NCBI RefSeq assembly: GCF_900091455.1
Contig: NZ_LT607412.1
Coordinates: 3,410,001-3,474,000, forward strand
DNA: 64,000 nt
Direction of reading: 5' to 3'
DNA from: Micromonospora coriariae
GTDB lineage: Bacteria > Actinomycetota > Actinomycetes > Mycobacteriales > Micromonosporaceae
Of the stretch, positions 13,000-24,470 are shown one piece after another. The notes under the pieces are model-generated. The model was not told where the DNA came from and did not search any database. It saw only the letters and a list, made by a program, of their open reading frames with translations. Position numbers and translations under genes: made by a program. Within the stretch, counting starts at the first letter, position 1. Each line of letters opens with the position of its first letter.

Positions 13000-13194
13000 G
13001 GCCGGTCACCCTCCGATCGGGCGCCCGGACTGGTCGACGTGGGTCGGGCGTCGGGTCGTCGGTGCCCGCCCCGGGGGCGACGGGTGGTTCTCCGGAGAAG
13101 CCGGTACACTTGTATCTGTAGGTGCCCATCGCGGGCGACGGGGCAGGACGAGATCCGGCCGGCGGGTGTGAGACGGTCGCAGGGCCATTCCGTT

Positions 13195-13223
13195 TTGACC
13201 TGGGCGGCTGTGGTAGGTACTCT
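13195..13223 (+). promoter_or_regulatory. Probable str-operon (rpsL) promoter
   Basis: TTGACC (13195-13200), a 17-bp spacer and TACTCT (13218-13223) give a near-ideal promoter about 300 nt upstream of rpsL. The resulting leader is roughly 290 nt and includes the conserved 20-mer at 13385. Confidence 0.75.
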
Positions 13224-13520
13224 TTCCCCTTGTGCCCGGGCATGCCCGGGCAACTCGTGCGTGCGCTGGATCCGGAGTACGGACGGCGGCACGACAAGCC
13301 AAAGATCCGGGGCGGGGCGACTCGCGTGCCGGTGACAGAACCCGGTACGTCCGCGCAAGCGTCCGCACCGGGACCGTGAGTTGGGCGACACGCCCGACCG
13401 CGGGTGCCGGGACCTCCGCGAGGTGGCCCTGGTCGGAATGTAGGAGAGCCGGTCATCAGGCCGGCTAACGAGCAGACGGCGCGGCCGCAGGACTGCGGCC
13501 GAAGGGAGCGGAGAAACCCG
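13224..13520 (+). promoter_or_regulatory. Long str-operon leader
   Basis: No gene is supported in this stretch. It lies between the predicted transcription start and rpsL, and contains a GC-rich sequence, the 20-nt element shared with the S10 leader, and short complementary patches (for example GCCGGTCATCAGGCCGGC near 13450). The rpsL ribosome-binding site is GAAGGGAGCGGAG. Autoregulation by a str-operon ribosomal protein is possible but not shown. Confidence 0.5.
13385..13404 (+). repeat. 20-nt element shared with the S10-operon leader, copy 1
   Basis: The sequence GCGACACGCCCGACCGCGGG is identical to 18199-18218 in the rpsJ leader. Flanks differ on both sides. Both copies lie in the transcribed leader on the sense strand, 116 and 78 nt before the respective start codons. 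Role unknown. Confidence 0.75.
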
Positions 13521-13895
13521 GTGCCCACGATCCAGCAGCTGGTCCGAAAGGGCCGCCAGGCGAAGACGAGCAAGACCAAGACCCCGGCGCTGAAGGGTTC
13601 CCCTCAGCGGCGCGGCGTGTGCACCCGCGTGTACACCACCACCCCGAAGAAGCCGAACTCGGCGCTGCGCAAGGTCGCTCGTGTGAAGCTCAGCAGCCAG
13701 ATCGAGGTGACCGCCTACATCCCGGGCGTCGGTCACAACCTGCAGGAGCACTCGATCGTGCTCGTTCGCGGCGGCCGGGTGAAGGACCTCCCCGGCGTGC
13801 GTTACAAGATCGTTCGCGGCTCGCTGGACACCCAGGGTGTCCGCAACCGCAAGCAGGCGCGCAGCCGTTACGGCGCGAAGAAGGAGAAGAGCTGA
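13521..13895 (+). CDS. rpsL: 30S ribosomal protein S12
   Basis: S12 sits at the decoding centre and controls translational accuracy. The 124-residue product starts at the GTG at 13521 ([11 protein letters not shown]), preceded by a GAAGGGAGCGGAG ribosome-binding site. An earlier in-frame start would add a non-conserved extension. Lys43 in TPKKPNS and the Lys of GGRVKDLPG (the Lys88 region) are both the wild-type, streptomycin-sensitive residues. It is the first gene of rpsL-rpsG-fusA-tuf. rpsG begins one base after its stop. Confidence 0.98.
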   Translation: MPTIQQLVRKGRQAKTSKTKTPALKGSPQRRGVCTRVYTTTPKKPNSALRKVARVKLSSQIEVTAYIPGVGHNLQEHSIVLVRGGRVKDLPGVRYKIVRGSLDTQGVRNRKQARSRYGAKKEKS

Positions 13896-13896
13896 C

Positions 13897-14367
13897 ATGC
13901 CGCGTAAGGGACCCGCTCCGCGGCGGCCGCTGGTCGCTGACCCGGTGTACAACTCGCCGCTGGTCACCCAGCTGGTGAACAAGATCCTGCTGCGCGGCAA
14001 GCGTCAGCTCGCCGAGTCGATCGTGTACGCGGCCCTCGAGGGCTGCCGCGAGAAGTCCGGCACCGACCCGGTCGTCACCCTCAAGCGGGCGATGGACAAC
14101 GTGAAGCCGACCCTCGAGGTGCGTAGCCGTCGTGTCGGTGGCGCCACCTACCAGGTTCCGGTCGAGGTTCGCCCCACCCGGGCGACCACGCTGGGCCTGC
14201 GCTGGCTGGTCACGTACTCCCGCGCCCGGCGTGAGAAGACCATGGTCGAGCGGCTGATGAACGAGCTGCTGGACGCGAGCAACGGCCTCGGTGCCGCCGT
14301 CAAGCGGCGCGAGGACACGCACAAGATGGCCGAGTCCAACAAGGCCTTCGCGCACTACCGCTGGTAA
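13897..14367 (+). CDS. rpsG: 30S ribosomal protein S7
   Basis: S7 nucleates assembly of the 30S head and lines the E and P sites. The 156-residue protein starts at ATG 13897 ([11 protein letters not shown]), one base after the rpsL stop, and ends with the typical [10 protein letters not shown] longer reading from 13837 would overlap most of the rpsL 3' end and lacks homology. In other bacteria S7 represses the str operon, and the tight rpsL-rpsG junction is where that control acts in E. coli. Whether it operates here is unknown. Confidence 0.98.
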   Translation: MPRKGPAPRRPLVADPVYNSPLVTQLVNKILLRGKRQLAESIVYAALEGCREKSGTDPVVTLKRAMDNVKPTLEVRSRRVGGATYQVPVEVRPTRATTLGLRWLVTYSRARREKTMVERLMNELLDASNGLGAAVKRREDTHKMAESNKAFAHYRW

Positions 14368-14373
14368 CACCCT

Positions 14374-14401
14374 GGTTCCGGCGCCCTCGGGCGCCGGAAC
14401 C
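14374..14401 (+). terminator. Perfect hairpin between rpsG and fusA
   Basis: GGTTCCGGCGCCC (14374-14386) pairs exactly with 14389-14401. It starts 7 nt after the rpsG stop and 40 nt before fusA. It may reduce read-through into fusA or stabilise the upstream mRNA. Confidence 0.65.
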
Positions 14402-14441
14402 GCCACCAGTTGAGTCGAGACGACGATAAGTAGGGATTGAA

Positions 14442-16538
<2,097 letters not shown>

Positions 16539-16557
16539 TGTCCCCGAGCAGGTGATT

Positions 16558-16600
16558 CGTGGTCGGTCGCGGGAGGATTCACCCGCCCGCGGCCACCACG
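16558..16600 (+). terminator. Hairpin between fusA and tuf
   Basis: CGTGGTC-GGTCGCGGG (16558-16573) pairs with CCCGCGGCCACCACG (16586-16600), with one bulged C and one G-U pair. A second short inverted repeat (CCGGCC gtca GGCCGG) lies near 16660-16675. Together with the 213-nt spacer this suggests that tuf is partly uncoupled from fusA, but I found no clean promoter match for tuf. Confidence 0.55.
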
Positions 16601-16751
16601 ATCGGGTTGCGTGAGACCGGGCCTGTAGGCTTCATCGCCGCAGAACCCACAAAAGCTCTCCGGCCGTCAGGCCGGAAAGGCTGTCGACAGAGTCCTAAGC
16701 GCCGACCGGCGCGCCGGGCGTACGAACCAAGAAGTCCACAGGAGGACACCA

Positions 16752-17945
16752 GTGGCGAAGGCGAAGTTCGAGCGGACTAAGCCGCACGTCAACATCGGCA
16801 CCATTGGTCACATCGACCACGGTAAGACGACGCTGACGGCGGCCATCACCAAGGTCCTGCACGACCAGTACCCCGACCTGAACCCTTACACGCCGTTCGA
16901 CGAGATCGACAAGGCGCCGGAGGAGAAGGCCCGCGGCATCACGATCTCGATCGCGCACGTCGAGTACCAGACCGAGGCGCGGCACTACGCGCACGTCGAC
17001 TGCCCCGGCCACGCGGACTACATCAAGAACATGATCACCGGTGCCGCGCAGATGGACGGCGCGATCCTGGTGGTCGCGGCGACCGACGGCCCGATGCCGC
17101 AGACCCGCGAGCACGTGCTGCTGGCCCGTCAGGTCGGCGTGCCGTACATCGTCGTGGCGCTCAACAAGAGCGACATGGTCGACGACGAGGAGCTCCTGGA
17201 GCTCGTCGAGCTCGAGGTCCGCGAGCTGCTCTCGGCGCAGGAGTACCCGGGTGACGACCTGCCGGTCGTGCGGGTCTCGGCGCTGAAGGCCCTCGAGGGT
17301 GACCCCGAGTGGACCGGCAAGCTCCTGGACCTGATGACCGCGGTCGACACCGCGATCCCGCAGCCGGAGCGCGAGACCGAGAAGCCGTTCCTCATGCCGA
17401 TCGAGGACGTCTTCACGATCACCGGTCGTGGCACCGTCGTCACCGGTCGCGCGGAGCGCGGCATCCTCAAGCCGAACGAGGAGGTGGAGCTCGTCGGTAT
17501 CCGCGAGAAGTCGCAGAAGACGGTCTGCACCGGCATCGAGATGTTCCGCAAGCTGCTCGACGAGGCCCGCGCGGGCGAGAACGTCGGTCTGCTGCTGCGT
17601 GGCATCAAGCGCGAGGACGTCGAGCGCGGCATGGTGGTCGTCAAGCCGGGCACCACGACCCCGCACACGGAGTTCGAGGCGACGGTCTACATCCTCTCCA
17701 AGGAGGAGGGCGGCCGGCACACCCCGTTCTTCCAGAACTACCGTCCGCAGTTCTACTTCCGGACCACGGACGTCACCGGTGTCGTCACGCTCCCCGAGGG
17801 CACCGAGATGGTCATGCCGGGTGACAACACCACCATGGCGGTGAAGCTGATCCAGCCCATCGCCATGGAGGAGAACCTCAAGTTCGCGATCCGCGAGGGT
17901 GGCCGCACCGTCGGCGCCGGGTTCGTCACCAAGATCATCAAGTGA
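16752..17945 (+). CDS. tuf: Elongation factor Tu
   Basis: EF-Tu delivers aminoacyl-tRNA to the ribosome as a GTP complex. The 397-residue protein starts with [20 protein letters not shown] at a GTG preceded by AGGAGG. It shows the P-loop GHIDHGKTT, the switch [10 protein letters not shown], and the NKSD specificity motif, and ends with ...VTKIIK. Length and motifs are those of the standard housekeeping copy. It is the last gene of the str operon, with the S10 operon 351 nt downstream. Confidence 0.98.
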   Translation: MAKAKFERTKPHVNIGTIGHIDHGKTTLTAAITKVLHDQYPDLNPYTPFDEIDKAPEEKARGITISIAHVEYQTEARHYAHVDCPGHADYIKNMITGAAQMDGAILVVAATDGPMPQTREHVLLARQVGVPYIVVALNKSDMVDDEELLELVELEVRELLSAQEYPGDDLPVVRVSALKALEGDPEWTGKLLDLMTAVDTAIPQPERETEKPFLMPIEDVFTITGRGTVVTGRAERGILKPNEEVELVGIREKSQKTVCTGIEMFRKLLDEARAGENVGLLLRGIKREDVERGMVVVKPGTTTPHTEFEATVYILSKEEGGRHTPFFQNYRPQFYFRTTDVTGVVTLPEGTEMVMPGDNTTMAVKLIQPIAMEENLKFAIREGGRTVGAGFVTKIIK

Positions 17946-17961
17946 GCTAGGTAACCCCGAT

Positions 17962-17990
17962 TAGACCCGCCGCCGGTCGTGCGGCATACT
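17962..17990 (+). promoter_or_regulatory. Possible S10-operon promoter
   Basis: TAGACC (17962-17967), a 17-bp spacer and CATACT (17985-17990) lie just after tuf. Transcription from here would carry the strong hairpin at 18068 in its leader. The -35 is imperfect, so confidence is moderate. Confidence 0.5.
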
Positions 17991-18067
17991 AGTCAGGTTG
18001 CGTAACGACAGTTCGTCGCCTGTGTTCGGCTTTCGCTGAACCTCCGGGTGACGGGACAGTCGAGCGT

Positions 18068-18100
18068 AGGGTGGTTGGCGGCCTCGCCGCCAACCACCCT
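18068..18100 (+). terminator. Perfect 15-bp hairpin in the tuf-rpsJ spacer
   Basis: Arms 18068-18082 and 18086-18100 are exact reverse complements around CTC. It either ends the tuf transcript or acts as an attenuator in the S10 leader, depending on whether the promoter at 17962 is used. No U tract follows. Confidence 0.75.
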
Positions 18101-18296
18101 CGCACGGCGTTCAGGTCGCGGTAATTGCGATCGGCGCCTTGACCCACCGCGCGGTCAGGACCGCTCTGGAGTCCCAGGGCGGAGCCCGGCCCGAGGGCGC
18201 GACACGCCCGACCGCGGGGGTCGGCGAAGTGGGCCTGTGCCAGCCGGTACAGGCGCCCGCAACACAGCGGCATCGAGAGAAGGAACAGAAGCCACC
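18101..18296 (+). promoter_or_regulatory. S10-operon leader, remaining part
   Basis: No gene is supported in this stretch. It contains TTGACC at 18139 with a poor -10 partner (CGCTCT), the shared 20-mer at 18199, and the purine-rich GAGAGAAGGAACAG ribosome-binding region before rpsJ. Confidence 0.45.
18199..18218 (+). repeat. 20-nt element shared with the str-operon leader, copy 2
   Basis: This is identical to 13385-13404. Here the element is followed by GGTCGG, so CCGAC within it could form a short stem with GTCGG. The alternative pairing in the str leader uses CCGGG. Confidence 0.75.
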
Positions 18297-18605
18297 ATGG
18301 CGGGACAGAAGATCCGCATCCGGCTCAAGGCCTATGACCACGAGGTCGTCGACTCCTCGGCTCGGAAGATCGTCGAGACGGTGACGCGCACCGGGGCGCA
18401 GGTCGCGGGCCCGGTGCCGCTGCCCACGGAGATCAACCGTTTCTGCGTTATCCGCTCGCCGCACAAGTACAAGGACTCGCGCGAGCACTTCGAGATGCGC
18501 ACGCACAAGCGGCTGATCGACATCATCGACCCGACTCCGAAGACGGTCGACTCGCTCATGCGCCTCGACCTGCCGGCTGGCGTCGACATCGAGATCAAGC
18601 TGTAG
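18297..18605 (+). CDS. rpsJ: 30S ribosomal protein S10
   Basis: S10 is a 30S head protein that also pairs with NusB in antitermination. The 102-residue product starts at ATG 18297 ([16 protein letters not shown]), with AGAGAAGGAA upstream. Longer in-frame readings add non-conserved residues from the leader. The sequence includes [15 protein letters not shown] and ends VDIEIKL. It heads the operon rpsJ-rplC-rplD-rplW-rplB-rpsS-rplV-rpsC-rplP-rpmC-rpsQ, all on one strand with short gaps or overlaps. Confidence 0.98.
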
Positions 18606-18616
18606 GGACCGGACAA

Positions 18617-19282
18617 ATGGACAGGCAAGTCAAGGGGATCCTGGGCGCCAAGCTCGGCATGACCCAGGTCTGGGACAACAACCGTGTTGTTCCCGTGACC
18701 GTGGTCGAGGCCGGCCCGTGCGTCATCAGTCAGGTTCGTAGCGCCGAGAAGGACGGTTACTCCGCGGTCCAGCTGGCGTACGGCATCATCGACCCGCGCA
18801 AGGTCAAGAAGCCGATCAGCGGGCACTACGCGAAGGCGGACGTGGCGCCGCGCCGGCACATCGTCGAGCTGCGCACCACGGACGCGGGGGAGTACTCGCT
18901 CGGCCAGGAGGTCACGGTCGAGGAGTTCCCGCCCGGCGTCTCGATCGACGTCACTGGCAAGACCAAGGGCAAGGGCTACGCCGGCCCGATGAAGCGGCAC
19001 GGCTTCCACGGTCTGCGCGCCAGCCACGGTGTCGAGCGCAAGCACCGCTCGCCCGGCTCCATCGGCGCCTGCGCCACTCCGGGTCGTGTCTTCAAGGGCA
19101 CCCGGATGGCCGGCCGGATGGGTGGCGTGCGGTACACCGTGCAGAACCTCACCGTCCAGGCGGTCGACACCGAGAACAACCTGCTGCTCGTCCGGGGTGC
19201 CATTCCTGGTCCCAAGGGCGCGCTGGTTCTGGTCCGTACCGCGGCCAAGAGCAAGGTGAAGAAGGGCGGTGCGGCCAAGTGA
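18617..19282 (+). CDS. rplC: 50S ribosomal protein L3
   Basis: L3 is an early-assembly protein whose loop reaches the peptidyl transferase centre. The 221-residue protein has the conserved [12 protein letters not shown] segment near residue 118 and [19 protein letters not shown] in the extension loop. It starts 11 nt after rpsJ. The stop overlaps the GTG start of rplD, implying translational coupling. Confidence 0.98.
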   Translation: MDRQVKGILGAKLGMTQVWDNNRVVPVTVVEAGPCVISQVRSAEKDGYSAVQLAYGIIDPRKVKKPISGHYAKADVAPRRHIVELRTTDAGEYSLGQEVTVEEFPPGVSIDVTGKTKGKGYAGPMKRHGFHGLRASHGVERKHRSPGSIGACATPGRVFKGTRMAGRMGGVRYTVQNLTVQAVDTENNLLLVRGAIPGPKGALVLVRTAAKSKVKKGGAAK

Positions 19283-19929
19283 CCACCGTTGACGTGCGCA
19301 CCGTCGAAGGCAGCACCAGCGGCTCCGTCGAGCTGCCGGCTGACATCTTCGACGTGCAGGCCAACGTCGCGCTGATGCACCAGGTCGTGGTGGCCCAGCT
19401 CGCGGCGGCCCGACAGGGCACGCACAAGACCAAGACCCGCGGCGAGGTCGCCGGCGGCGGCAAGAAGCCGTACAAGCAGAAGGGCACCGGTCGCGCCCGG
19501 CAGGGCTCGATCCGCGCGCCGCAGTTCGCCGGCGGTGGCGTGGTGCACGGTCCCGTGCCGCGCGACTACAGCCAGCGGACCCCGAAGAAGATGAAGGCCG
19601 CCGCGCTGCGGGGTGCCCTCTCCGACCGGGCCCGCGCCGGGCAGGTGCACGTCGTCGAGGCGTTCGTCTCGGGCGAGAAGCCGTCGACCAAGGCGGCCCT
19701 GGCCACGCTGACCAAGCTCACCGAGGCCCGTCGGGTCCTGGTCGTGCTGAGCAGCACCGACGAGCTGAACTGGGTGTCGCTGCGCAACGAGCCGCGGGTG
19801 CACCTGATCGAGTCCGGCCAGCTGAACACGTATGACGTGCTGGTGGCCGACGACGTGGTCTTCACCAAGGACGCCCTGGACGAGTTCCTGGGCGTGCCCG
19901 CCGAGACCACCGAGGAGGGTGGCAAGTGA
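19279..19929 (+). CDS. rplD: 50S ribosomal protein L4
   Basis: L4 lines the nascent-peptide tunnel and, in enterobacteria, represses the S10 operon by binding its leader. The 216-residue protein has the tunnel-loop region [19 protein letters not shown] near residues 55-73. The GTG start overlaps the rplC stop (GTGA), and the stop overlaps the rplW start in the same way. The macrolide-relevant loop looks wild-type. Confidence 0.97.
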   Translation: MTTVDVRTVEGSTSGSVELPADIFDVQANVALMHQVVVAQLAAARQGTHKTKTRGEVAGGGKKPYKQKGTGRARQGSIRAPQFAGGGVVHGPVPRDYSQRTPKKMKAAALRGALSDRARAGQVHVVEAFVSGEKPSTKAALATLTKLTEARRVLVVLSSTDELNWVSLRNEPRVHLIESGQLNTYDVLVADDVVFTKDALDEFLGVPAETTEEGGK

Positions 19930-20228
19930 GCACGATCGCCGACCCGCGCGACATCATCGTGGCGCCGGTCGTCTCGGAGAAGAGCTACAGCGAGCTGAAC
20001 CGGAACTGGTACACCTTCCTGGTGCACCCGGACGCGAACAAGACCGAGATCAAGATCGCTATCCAGCAGATCTTCAACGTCCGCGTCCTGACGGTCAACA
20101 CGCTCAACCGCCAGGGTAAGCGCAAGCGCACCAAGACCGGCTTCGGTCAGCGCAAGGCGACCAAGCGGGCGATCGTGAAGCTGGCTGACGGTGACCGCAT
20201 CGAGGCCTTCGGCGGCCCGGTCAGCTGA
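19926..20228 (+). CDS. rplW: 50S ribosomal protein L23
   Basis: L23 sits at the tunnel exit and is the docking site for trigger factor and SRP. The 100-residue product includes [13 protein letters not shown] near the N-terminus and the basic loop [16 protein letters not shown]. It starts at a GTG overlapping the rplD stop. The length is typical. Confidence 0.97.
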   Translation: MSTIADPRDIIVAPVVSEKSYSELNRNWYTFLVHPDANKTEIKIAIQQIFNVRVLTVNTLNRQGKRKRTKTGFGQRKATKRAIVKLADGDRIEAFGGPVS

Positions 20229-20240
20229 GGGGTGTAGACA

Positions 20241-21080
20241 ATGGCTATCCGTAAGTACAAGCCGACGACGCCGGGCCGACGTGGCTCCAGCGTTGCCGAC
20301 TTCGCCGAGATCACCCGGTCCACGCCGGAGAAGTCGCTGCTGGCTCCGCTGCCGAAGAAGGGCGGGCGTAACGCCCACGGCCGGATCACCACGCGGCACC
20401 ACGGTGGCGGTCACAAGCGCCAGTACCGTCTGATCGACTTCAAGCGGGTCGACAAGGACGGCGTGCCGGCGAAGGTCGCTCACATCGAGTACGACCCGAA
20501 CCGCACGGCGCGCATCGCGCTGCTGCACTACGCCGACGGCGAGAAGCGGTACATCATCGCGCCGAAGGACATGAAGCAGGGCGACCGCGTCGAGTCCGGC
20601 CCGGGCGCCGACATCAAGCCGGGTAACAACCTGCCGCTGCGCAACATCCCGGTCGGTACCACCATCCACAACGTGGAGCTGCGTCCGGGTGGCGGGGCCA
20701 AGCTGGCCCGTTCCGCCGGCGTCGGCATCCAGCTGCTCGGCCGTGAGGGCGCGTACGCGACCCTGCGTATGCCGTCCGGCGAGATCCGGCGGGTGGACGT
20801 GCGCTGCCGCGCCAGCGTCGGCGAGATCGGCAACGCCGATCAGTCGAACATCAACTGGGGTAAGGCCGGCCGTATGCGGTGGAAGGGCAAGCGCCCGACC
20901 GTCCGTGGTGTCGCCATGAACCCGGTCGACCACCCGCACGGTGGTGGTGAGGGTAAGACCTCCGGTGGTCGCCACCCGGTCAACCCGCAGGGTAAGCCCG
21001 AGGGCCGCACCCGCCGTAAGGGCCAGCCGAGTGACCGGCTGATCGTCCGCCGTCGCTACGCCACGCGTAAGCGCGGCTGA
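20241..21080 (+). CDS. rplB: 50S ribosomal protein L2
   Basis: L2 is among the most conserved large-subunit proteins and is needed for subunit joining and peptidyl transfer. The 279-residue protein begins [17 protein letters not shown]. Its C-terminal region has [17 protein letters not shown], which contains the functionally important His. It is preceded by a GAGGGGTGTAGACA ribosome-binding region and lies 12 nt after rplW. Confidence 0.98.
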   Translation: MAIRKYKPTTPGRRGSSVADFAEITRSTPEKSLLAPLPKKGGRNAHGRITTRHHGGGHKRQYRLIDFKRVDKDGVPAKVAHIEYDPNRTARIALLHYADGEKRYIIAPKDMKQGDRVESGPGADIKPGNNLPLRNIPVGTTIHNVELRPGGGAKLARSAGVGIQLLGREGAYATLRMPSGEIRRVDVRCRASVGEIGNADQSNINWGKAGRMRWKGKRPTVRGVAMNPVDHPHGGGEGKTSGGRHPVNPQGKPEGRTRRKGQPSDRLIVRRRYATRKRG

Positions 21081-21092
21081 GGGAGATAAGAC

Positions 21093-21374
21093 ATGCCTCG
21101 CAGCCTGAAGAAGGGCCCGTTCGTAGACGACCACCTGCTCAAGAAGGTGGAAGTCCAGAACGACAAGGGCTCGAAGAACGTGATCAAGACCTGGTCGCGG
21201 CGCTCGACGATCATCCCGGAGATGCTCGGGCACACGATCGCGGTGCACGACGGACGCAAGCACGTCCCGGTGTTCGTGACCGAGGCGATGGTCGGGCACA
21301 AGCTCGGCGAGTTCGCGCTGACCCGCACGTTCAAGGGTCACGAGAAGGACGACCGGAAGAGCCGTCGGCGCTGA
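21093..21374 (+). CDS. rpsS: 30S ribosomal protein S19
   Basis: S19 is a 30S head protein near the A-site finger contact, paired with S13. The 93-residue product starts [15 protein letters not shown], carries the [16 protein letters not shown] block, and ends with a basic tail. A GAGGGAGATAAG ribosome-binding site precedes it. Confidence 0.98.
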   Translation: MPRSLKKGPFVDDHLLKKVEVQNDKGSKNVIKTWSRRSTIIPEMLGHTIAVHDGRKHVPVFVTEAMVGHKLGEFALTRTFKGHEKDDRKSRRR

Positions 21375-21415
21375 CGCCGCGGGCATACGGATAGAGGGAA
21401 CAAGGGGTTACAGCG

Positions 21416-21874
21416 ATGCCAGGAAAGGGCGACGCTCCGGTGCTTCCGGGCGCGCGGGCGGTTGCGCGGCACGTGCGCATCTCGCCGATGAAGGCGCGCC
21501 GGGTGGTCAACCTCGTCCGCGGCCTGCCCGCGAAGGAGGCGCTCACGGTGCTGCAGTTCGCGCCGCAGGCTGCGAGCGAGCAGGTGTACAAGGTGCTCGC
21601 TAGCGCGATCGCCAACGCGGAGAACAACGAGCGGCTGGACCCCGACGCGCTGCTCGTCAGCGAGGCGTTCGTGGACGAGGGCCCGACGATGAAGCGGTTC
21701 CAGCCGCGGGCGCAGGGCCGGGCGTACCGGATCCGCAAGCGCACCTGCCACATCACCGTGGCGGTCGAGGCGGTCGCGCCGGCAGCGCCGAGGAAGGCCG
21801 CGGCGAAGAAGGCCGCCCCGGCCACGCAGGCCGCACCGGCCGAAGCGCAGAGCAAGACGGAGGACGCCGAGTAA
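21416..21874 (+). CDS. rplV: 50S ribosomal protein L22 with an Ala/Lys-rich tail
   Basis: L22 spans the large subunit, with a hairpin lining the exit tunnel. The 152-residue product contains the [18 protein letters not shown] start of the fold and the hairpin region around [18 protein letters not shown]. The last 30 residues or so ([17 protein letters not shown]...) form a low-complexity Ala/Lys/Pro tail beyond the usual 110-120-residue core. The stop overlaps the rpsC start (TAATG). Confidence 0.97.
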   Translation: MPGKGDAPVLPGARAVARHVRISPMKARRVVNLVRGLPAKEALTVLQFAPQAASEQVYKVLASAIANAENNERLDPDALLVSEAFVDEGPTMKRFQPRAQGRAYRIRKRTCHITVAVEAVAPAAPRKAAAKKAAPATQAAPAEAQSKTEDAE

Positions 21875-22743
21875 TGGGTCAGAAGGTTCACCCCACTGGG
21901 TTCCGGCTCGGCATCTCGACCGACTGGAAGTCCCGCTGGTTCGCGGACAAGCTCTACAAGGACTACGTCGGCGAGGATGTCAAGATCCGCCGCATGATGT
22001 CCAAGGGCCTCGAGCGCGCCGGCATCTCCAAGGTCGACATCGAGCGCACCCGCGACCGGGTCCGGGTCGACATCCACACCGCCCGGCCGGGCATCGTCAT
22101 CGGCCGTAAGGGTGCGGAGGCCGACCGGATCCGCGGCGAGCTCGAGAAGCTCACCGGCAAGCAGGTGCAGCTGAACATCATCGAGGTGAAGAACCCCGAG
22201 TCGGACGCGCAGCTCGTCGCGCAGGGCGTGGCCGAGCAGCTGTCCAGCCGGGTCAGCTTCCGTCGGGCGATGCGCAAGGCCATGCAGTCCGCGATGAAGA
22301 ACCCGGTCGTCAAGGGCATCCGTGTGCAGGTCTCGGGTCGTCTCGGCGGCGCCGAGATGAGCCGGACCGAGTTCTACCGCGAGGGCCGGGTTCCGCTGCA
22401 CACGCTGCGGGCCAACATCGAGTACGGCTTCTTCGAGGCCCGTACCACGTTCGGCCGGATCGGCGTGAAGGTCTGGATCTACAAGGGCGACGCCGTCCCG
22501 GGCCGGGAGGCTCCGGCCGAGGCCGGTCCGTCCCGCCCGCGTCGTGGTGAGCGCGGCGACCGTCCCGAGCGTCCGCGCCGTGGCCGGTCGGGTTCGTCCG
22601 GCACGACGGCTGGTGGCACCGAGGCTGGCCGGGCTGCCGCGACCACCATCGCGCAGCAGGCCGAGACGCCGAGTGGCGAGCCGGTGGACAGCGCAGCTGT
22701 CGCCGCCGCGGCTGCTCCGGCAGAAACGCAGCAGGAGGGCTGA
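21874..22743 (+). CDS. rpsC: 30S ribosomal protein S3 with an extended C-terminus
   Basis: S3 forms part of the mRNA entry tunnel and helicase site. The 289-residue protein starts [14 protein letters not shown] and has a KH domain around [15 protein letters not shown] (about residue 70). The conserved core ends with ...[12 protein letters not shown] near residue 210. The remaining 75 or so residues are a low-complexity Arg/Gly/Ala-rich tail ([20 protein letters not shown]...) as seen in many actinomycetes. It is translationally coupled to rplV by TAATG. Confidence 0.97.
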   Translation: MGQKVHPTGFRLGISTDWKSRWFADKLYKDYVGEDVKIRRMMSKGLERAGISKVDIERTRDRVRVDIHTARPGIVIGRKGAEADRIRGELEKLTGKQVQLNIIEVKNPESDAQLVAQGVAEQLSSRVSFRRAMRKAMQSAMKNPVVKGIRVQVSGRLGGAEMSRTEFYREGRVPLHTLRANIEYGFFEARTTFGRIGVKVWIYKGDAVPGREAPAEAGPSRPRRGERGDRPERPRRGRSGSSGTTAGGTEAGRAAATTIAQQAETPSGEPVDSAAVAAAAAPAETQQEG

Positions 22744-22746
22744 CAG

Positions 22747-23172
22747 ATGCTGATGCCGCGCAAGCCCCCGAAGGGCTTCCGCAAGCCGCACCACCCGGAC
22801 CGCAGTGGCGCGTCCAAGGGTGGTAACCGGGTGGTGTTCGGCGAGTTCGGGATCCAGGCTCTCGAGCCGGCGTACGTGACCAACCGCCAGATCGAGTCGG
22901 CGCGTATCGCGATGACCCGTCACATCAAGCGTGGCGGCAAGGTCTGGATCACGATCTTCCCGGACCAGGCCCTCACCAAGAAGCCGGCCGAAACCCGGAT
23001 GGGTTCCGGCAAGGGCTCGCCCGAGTGGTGGGTCGCCAACGTCAAGCCGGGGCGGGTTCTCTTCGAGATGTCCTTCCCCAACGAGCAGATCGCGCGAGAG
23101 GCCATGCGTCGCGCGATCCACAAGCTCCCGATGAAGTGCCGCATTGTTACGCGCGAAGTGGGTGAATCCTGA
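22747..23172 (+). CDS. rplP: 50S ribosomal protein L16
   Basis: L16 helps organise the A-site tRNA pocket. The 141-residue product starts [17 protein letters not shown]; a second ATG two codons later is also possible. It contains [20 protein letters not shown]. The evernimicin and avilamycin contact region looks normal. Its TGA overlaps the rpmC start (TGATG). Confidence 0.97.
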
Positions 23173-23408
23173 TGGCAGCGGGCGTTAAGGCGACCGAGCT
23201 GCGTGAGCTCTCCGAAGAGGAGCTGGTCACGAAGCTGCGGGAGGCCAAGGCGGAGCTGTTCAACCTCCGCGTGCAGGCCGCAACCGGGCAGCTGGACAAC
23301 AACCGGCGGCTGCAGGTCATCCGTCGGGAGATCGCCCGGATCTACACGATCATGCGTGAGCGTGAGCTGGGGCTCTCGGCCGCGCCGACTGAGGTGACTG
23401 CATCATGA
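23172..23408 (+). CDS. rpmC: 50S ribosomal protein L29
   Basis: L29 is a small two-helix protein at the tunnel exit next to L23. The 78-residue product contains [20 protein letters not shown] and [15 protein letters not shown]. It is coupled at both ends: its start overlaps the rplP stop, and its end overlaps the rpsQ start (ATGA). Confidence 0.97.
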   Translation: MAAGVKATELRELSEEELVTKLREAKAELFNLRVQAATGQLDNNRRLQVIRREIARIYTIMRERELGLSAAPTEVTAS

Positions 23409-23683
23409 CCGACGAGAACACGACCGCCACCGTGCGGGCTCGCCGCAAGGTCCGTGAGGGCCTCGTGGTGAGCGACAAGATGGACAAGACCGTCGTGGTC
23501 GAGGTCGAGGACCGGGTCAGGCACGCGCTGTACGGCAAGATTATGCGCCGGACCAGCAAGCTGAAGGTCCACGACGAGCAGAACGCCGCCGGCACCGGCG
23601 ACCGGGTCCTGATCATGGAGACCCGGCCGCTGAGCGCCACCAAGCGTTGGCGGATCGTGGAGATCCTGGAAAAGGCCAAGTAG
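23405..23683 (+). CDS. rpsQ: 30S ribosomal protein S17
   Basis: S17 is a primary 16S rRNA-binding protein of the 30S body. The 92-residue product has [21 protein letters not shown] and [14 protein letters not shown]. It is the last gene of the S10 block. A hairpin in the 101-nt gap separates it from rplN. Confidence 0.97.
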   Translation: MTDENTTATVRARRKVREGLVVSDKMDKTVVVEVEDRVRHALYGKIMRRTSKLKVHDEQNAAGTGDRVLIMETRPLSATKRWRIVEILEKAK

Positions 23684-23732
23684 CGAAGGCTCGAGCTCGC
23701 CCGGCGTTGCGTCGGGCGTAGGTTCCGCCAGG

Positions 23733-23760
23733 CTCCGGCCGGCCGCTACGGCGGCCGGAG
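23733..23760 (+). terminator. Hairpin between the S10 and spc blocks
   Basis: CTCCGGCC (23733-23740) pairs with GGCCGGAG (23753-23760), and an inner GCCG/CGGC closes on CTA. Outer GGTT/AACC bases can extend it. It marks the S10/spc boundary and may be an attenuator or processing site, since no clear promoter precedes rplN. Confidence 0.6.
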
Positions 23761-23784
23761 AACCGGCAGACATAGGAGATAGAC

Positions 23785-24153
23785 GTGATTCAGCAGGAGT
23801 CGCGACTGCGCGTCGCCGACAACACGGGTGCTCGGGAGATCCTGTGCATCCGGGTTCTCGGTGGCTCCGGTCGGCGCTACGCGAGCATCGGCGACGTCAT
23901 CGTGGCCACCGTCAAGGACGCGATCCCGGGTGCCGGTGTGAAGAAGGGCGACGTCGTCAAGGCGGTCATCGTCCGCACGGCCAAGGAGAAGCGGCGGCCG
24001 GACGGCTCGTACATCCGCTTCGACGAGAACGCCGCCGTCATCATCAAGGACGGCGGGGACCCGCGCGGTACCCGCATCTTCGGCCCGGTGGGCCGGGAGC
24101 TGCGGGACAAGCGGTTCATGAAGATTATTTCCCTCGCGCCGGAGGTGTTGTGA
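23785..24153 (+). CDS. rplN: 50S ribosomal protein L14
   Basis: L14 lies at the subunit interface and is also the RsfS docking site. The 122-residue product has [19 protein letters not shown] at its start and [14 protein letters not shown] near the end. The start is a GTG after ATAGGAGATAGAC. The stop overlaps the rplX start (GTGA). Confidence 0.98.
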   Translation: MIQQESRLRVADNTGAREILCIRVLGGSGRRYASIGDVIVATVKDAIPGAGVKKGDVVKAVIVRTAKEKRRPDGSYIRFDENAAVIIKDGGDPRGTRIFGPVGRELRDKRFMKIISLAPEVL

Positions 24154-24470
24154 CCGTGAAGGTCAAGAAGGGCGACACGGTCGTCGTCATCGCCGGCAAG
24201 GACAAGGGTGCCAAGGGCAAGGTCATTCAGGCCTACCCGCGGCAGGACAAGGTCCTGGTCGAGGGCGTGAACCGGGTCAAGAAGCACACCCGCATCAGCA
24301 CCACCCAGCGTGGCGCCAAGACCGGCGGCATCGTCACCCAGGAGGCCCCGATCCACGTCTCGAACGTGCAGGTCCTGGACTCCGACGGCAAGCCGACCCG
24401 CGTCGGTTACCGGATCGACGACAACGGCCAGAAGGTCCGCATCGCGCGTAGCACCGGTAAGGACCTGTGA
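24150..24470 (+). CDS. rplX: 50S ribosomal protein L24
   Basis: L24 is an assembly initiator that binds the 5' domain of 23S rRNA. I chose the GTG at 24150, which overlaps the rplN stop and has GGAGG 4 nt upstream, giving 106 residues ([20 protein letters not shown]). GTG 24156 is an alternative that loses two residues. Further upstream in-frame sequence runs inside rplN and is not L24-like. The KOW-type N-terminal motif and the NRVKKHTR segment are present. Confidence 0.96.
   Translation: MTVKVKKGDTVVVIAGKDKGAKGKVIQAYPRQDKVLVEGVNRVKKHTRISTTQRGAKTGGIVTQEAPIHVSNVQVLDSDGKPTRVGYRIDDNGQKVRIARSTGKDL

Noticed and set aside
13404..13520. Upstream in-frame start for rpsL
   Set aside because: It would begin in the leader at the shared 20-mer and add residues not found in S12.
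16607..16631. Promoter for tuf (TTGCGT with TAGGCT)
   Set aside because: The spacer is 13 bp, too short; no better pair found in the fusA-tuf gap.
18048..18296. Upstream in-frame start for rpsJ
   Set aside because: The extension is the leader with its 15-bp hairpin; S10 begins at MAGQKIRIR.
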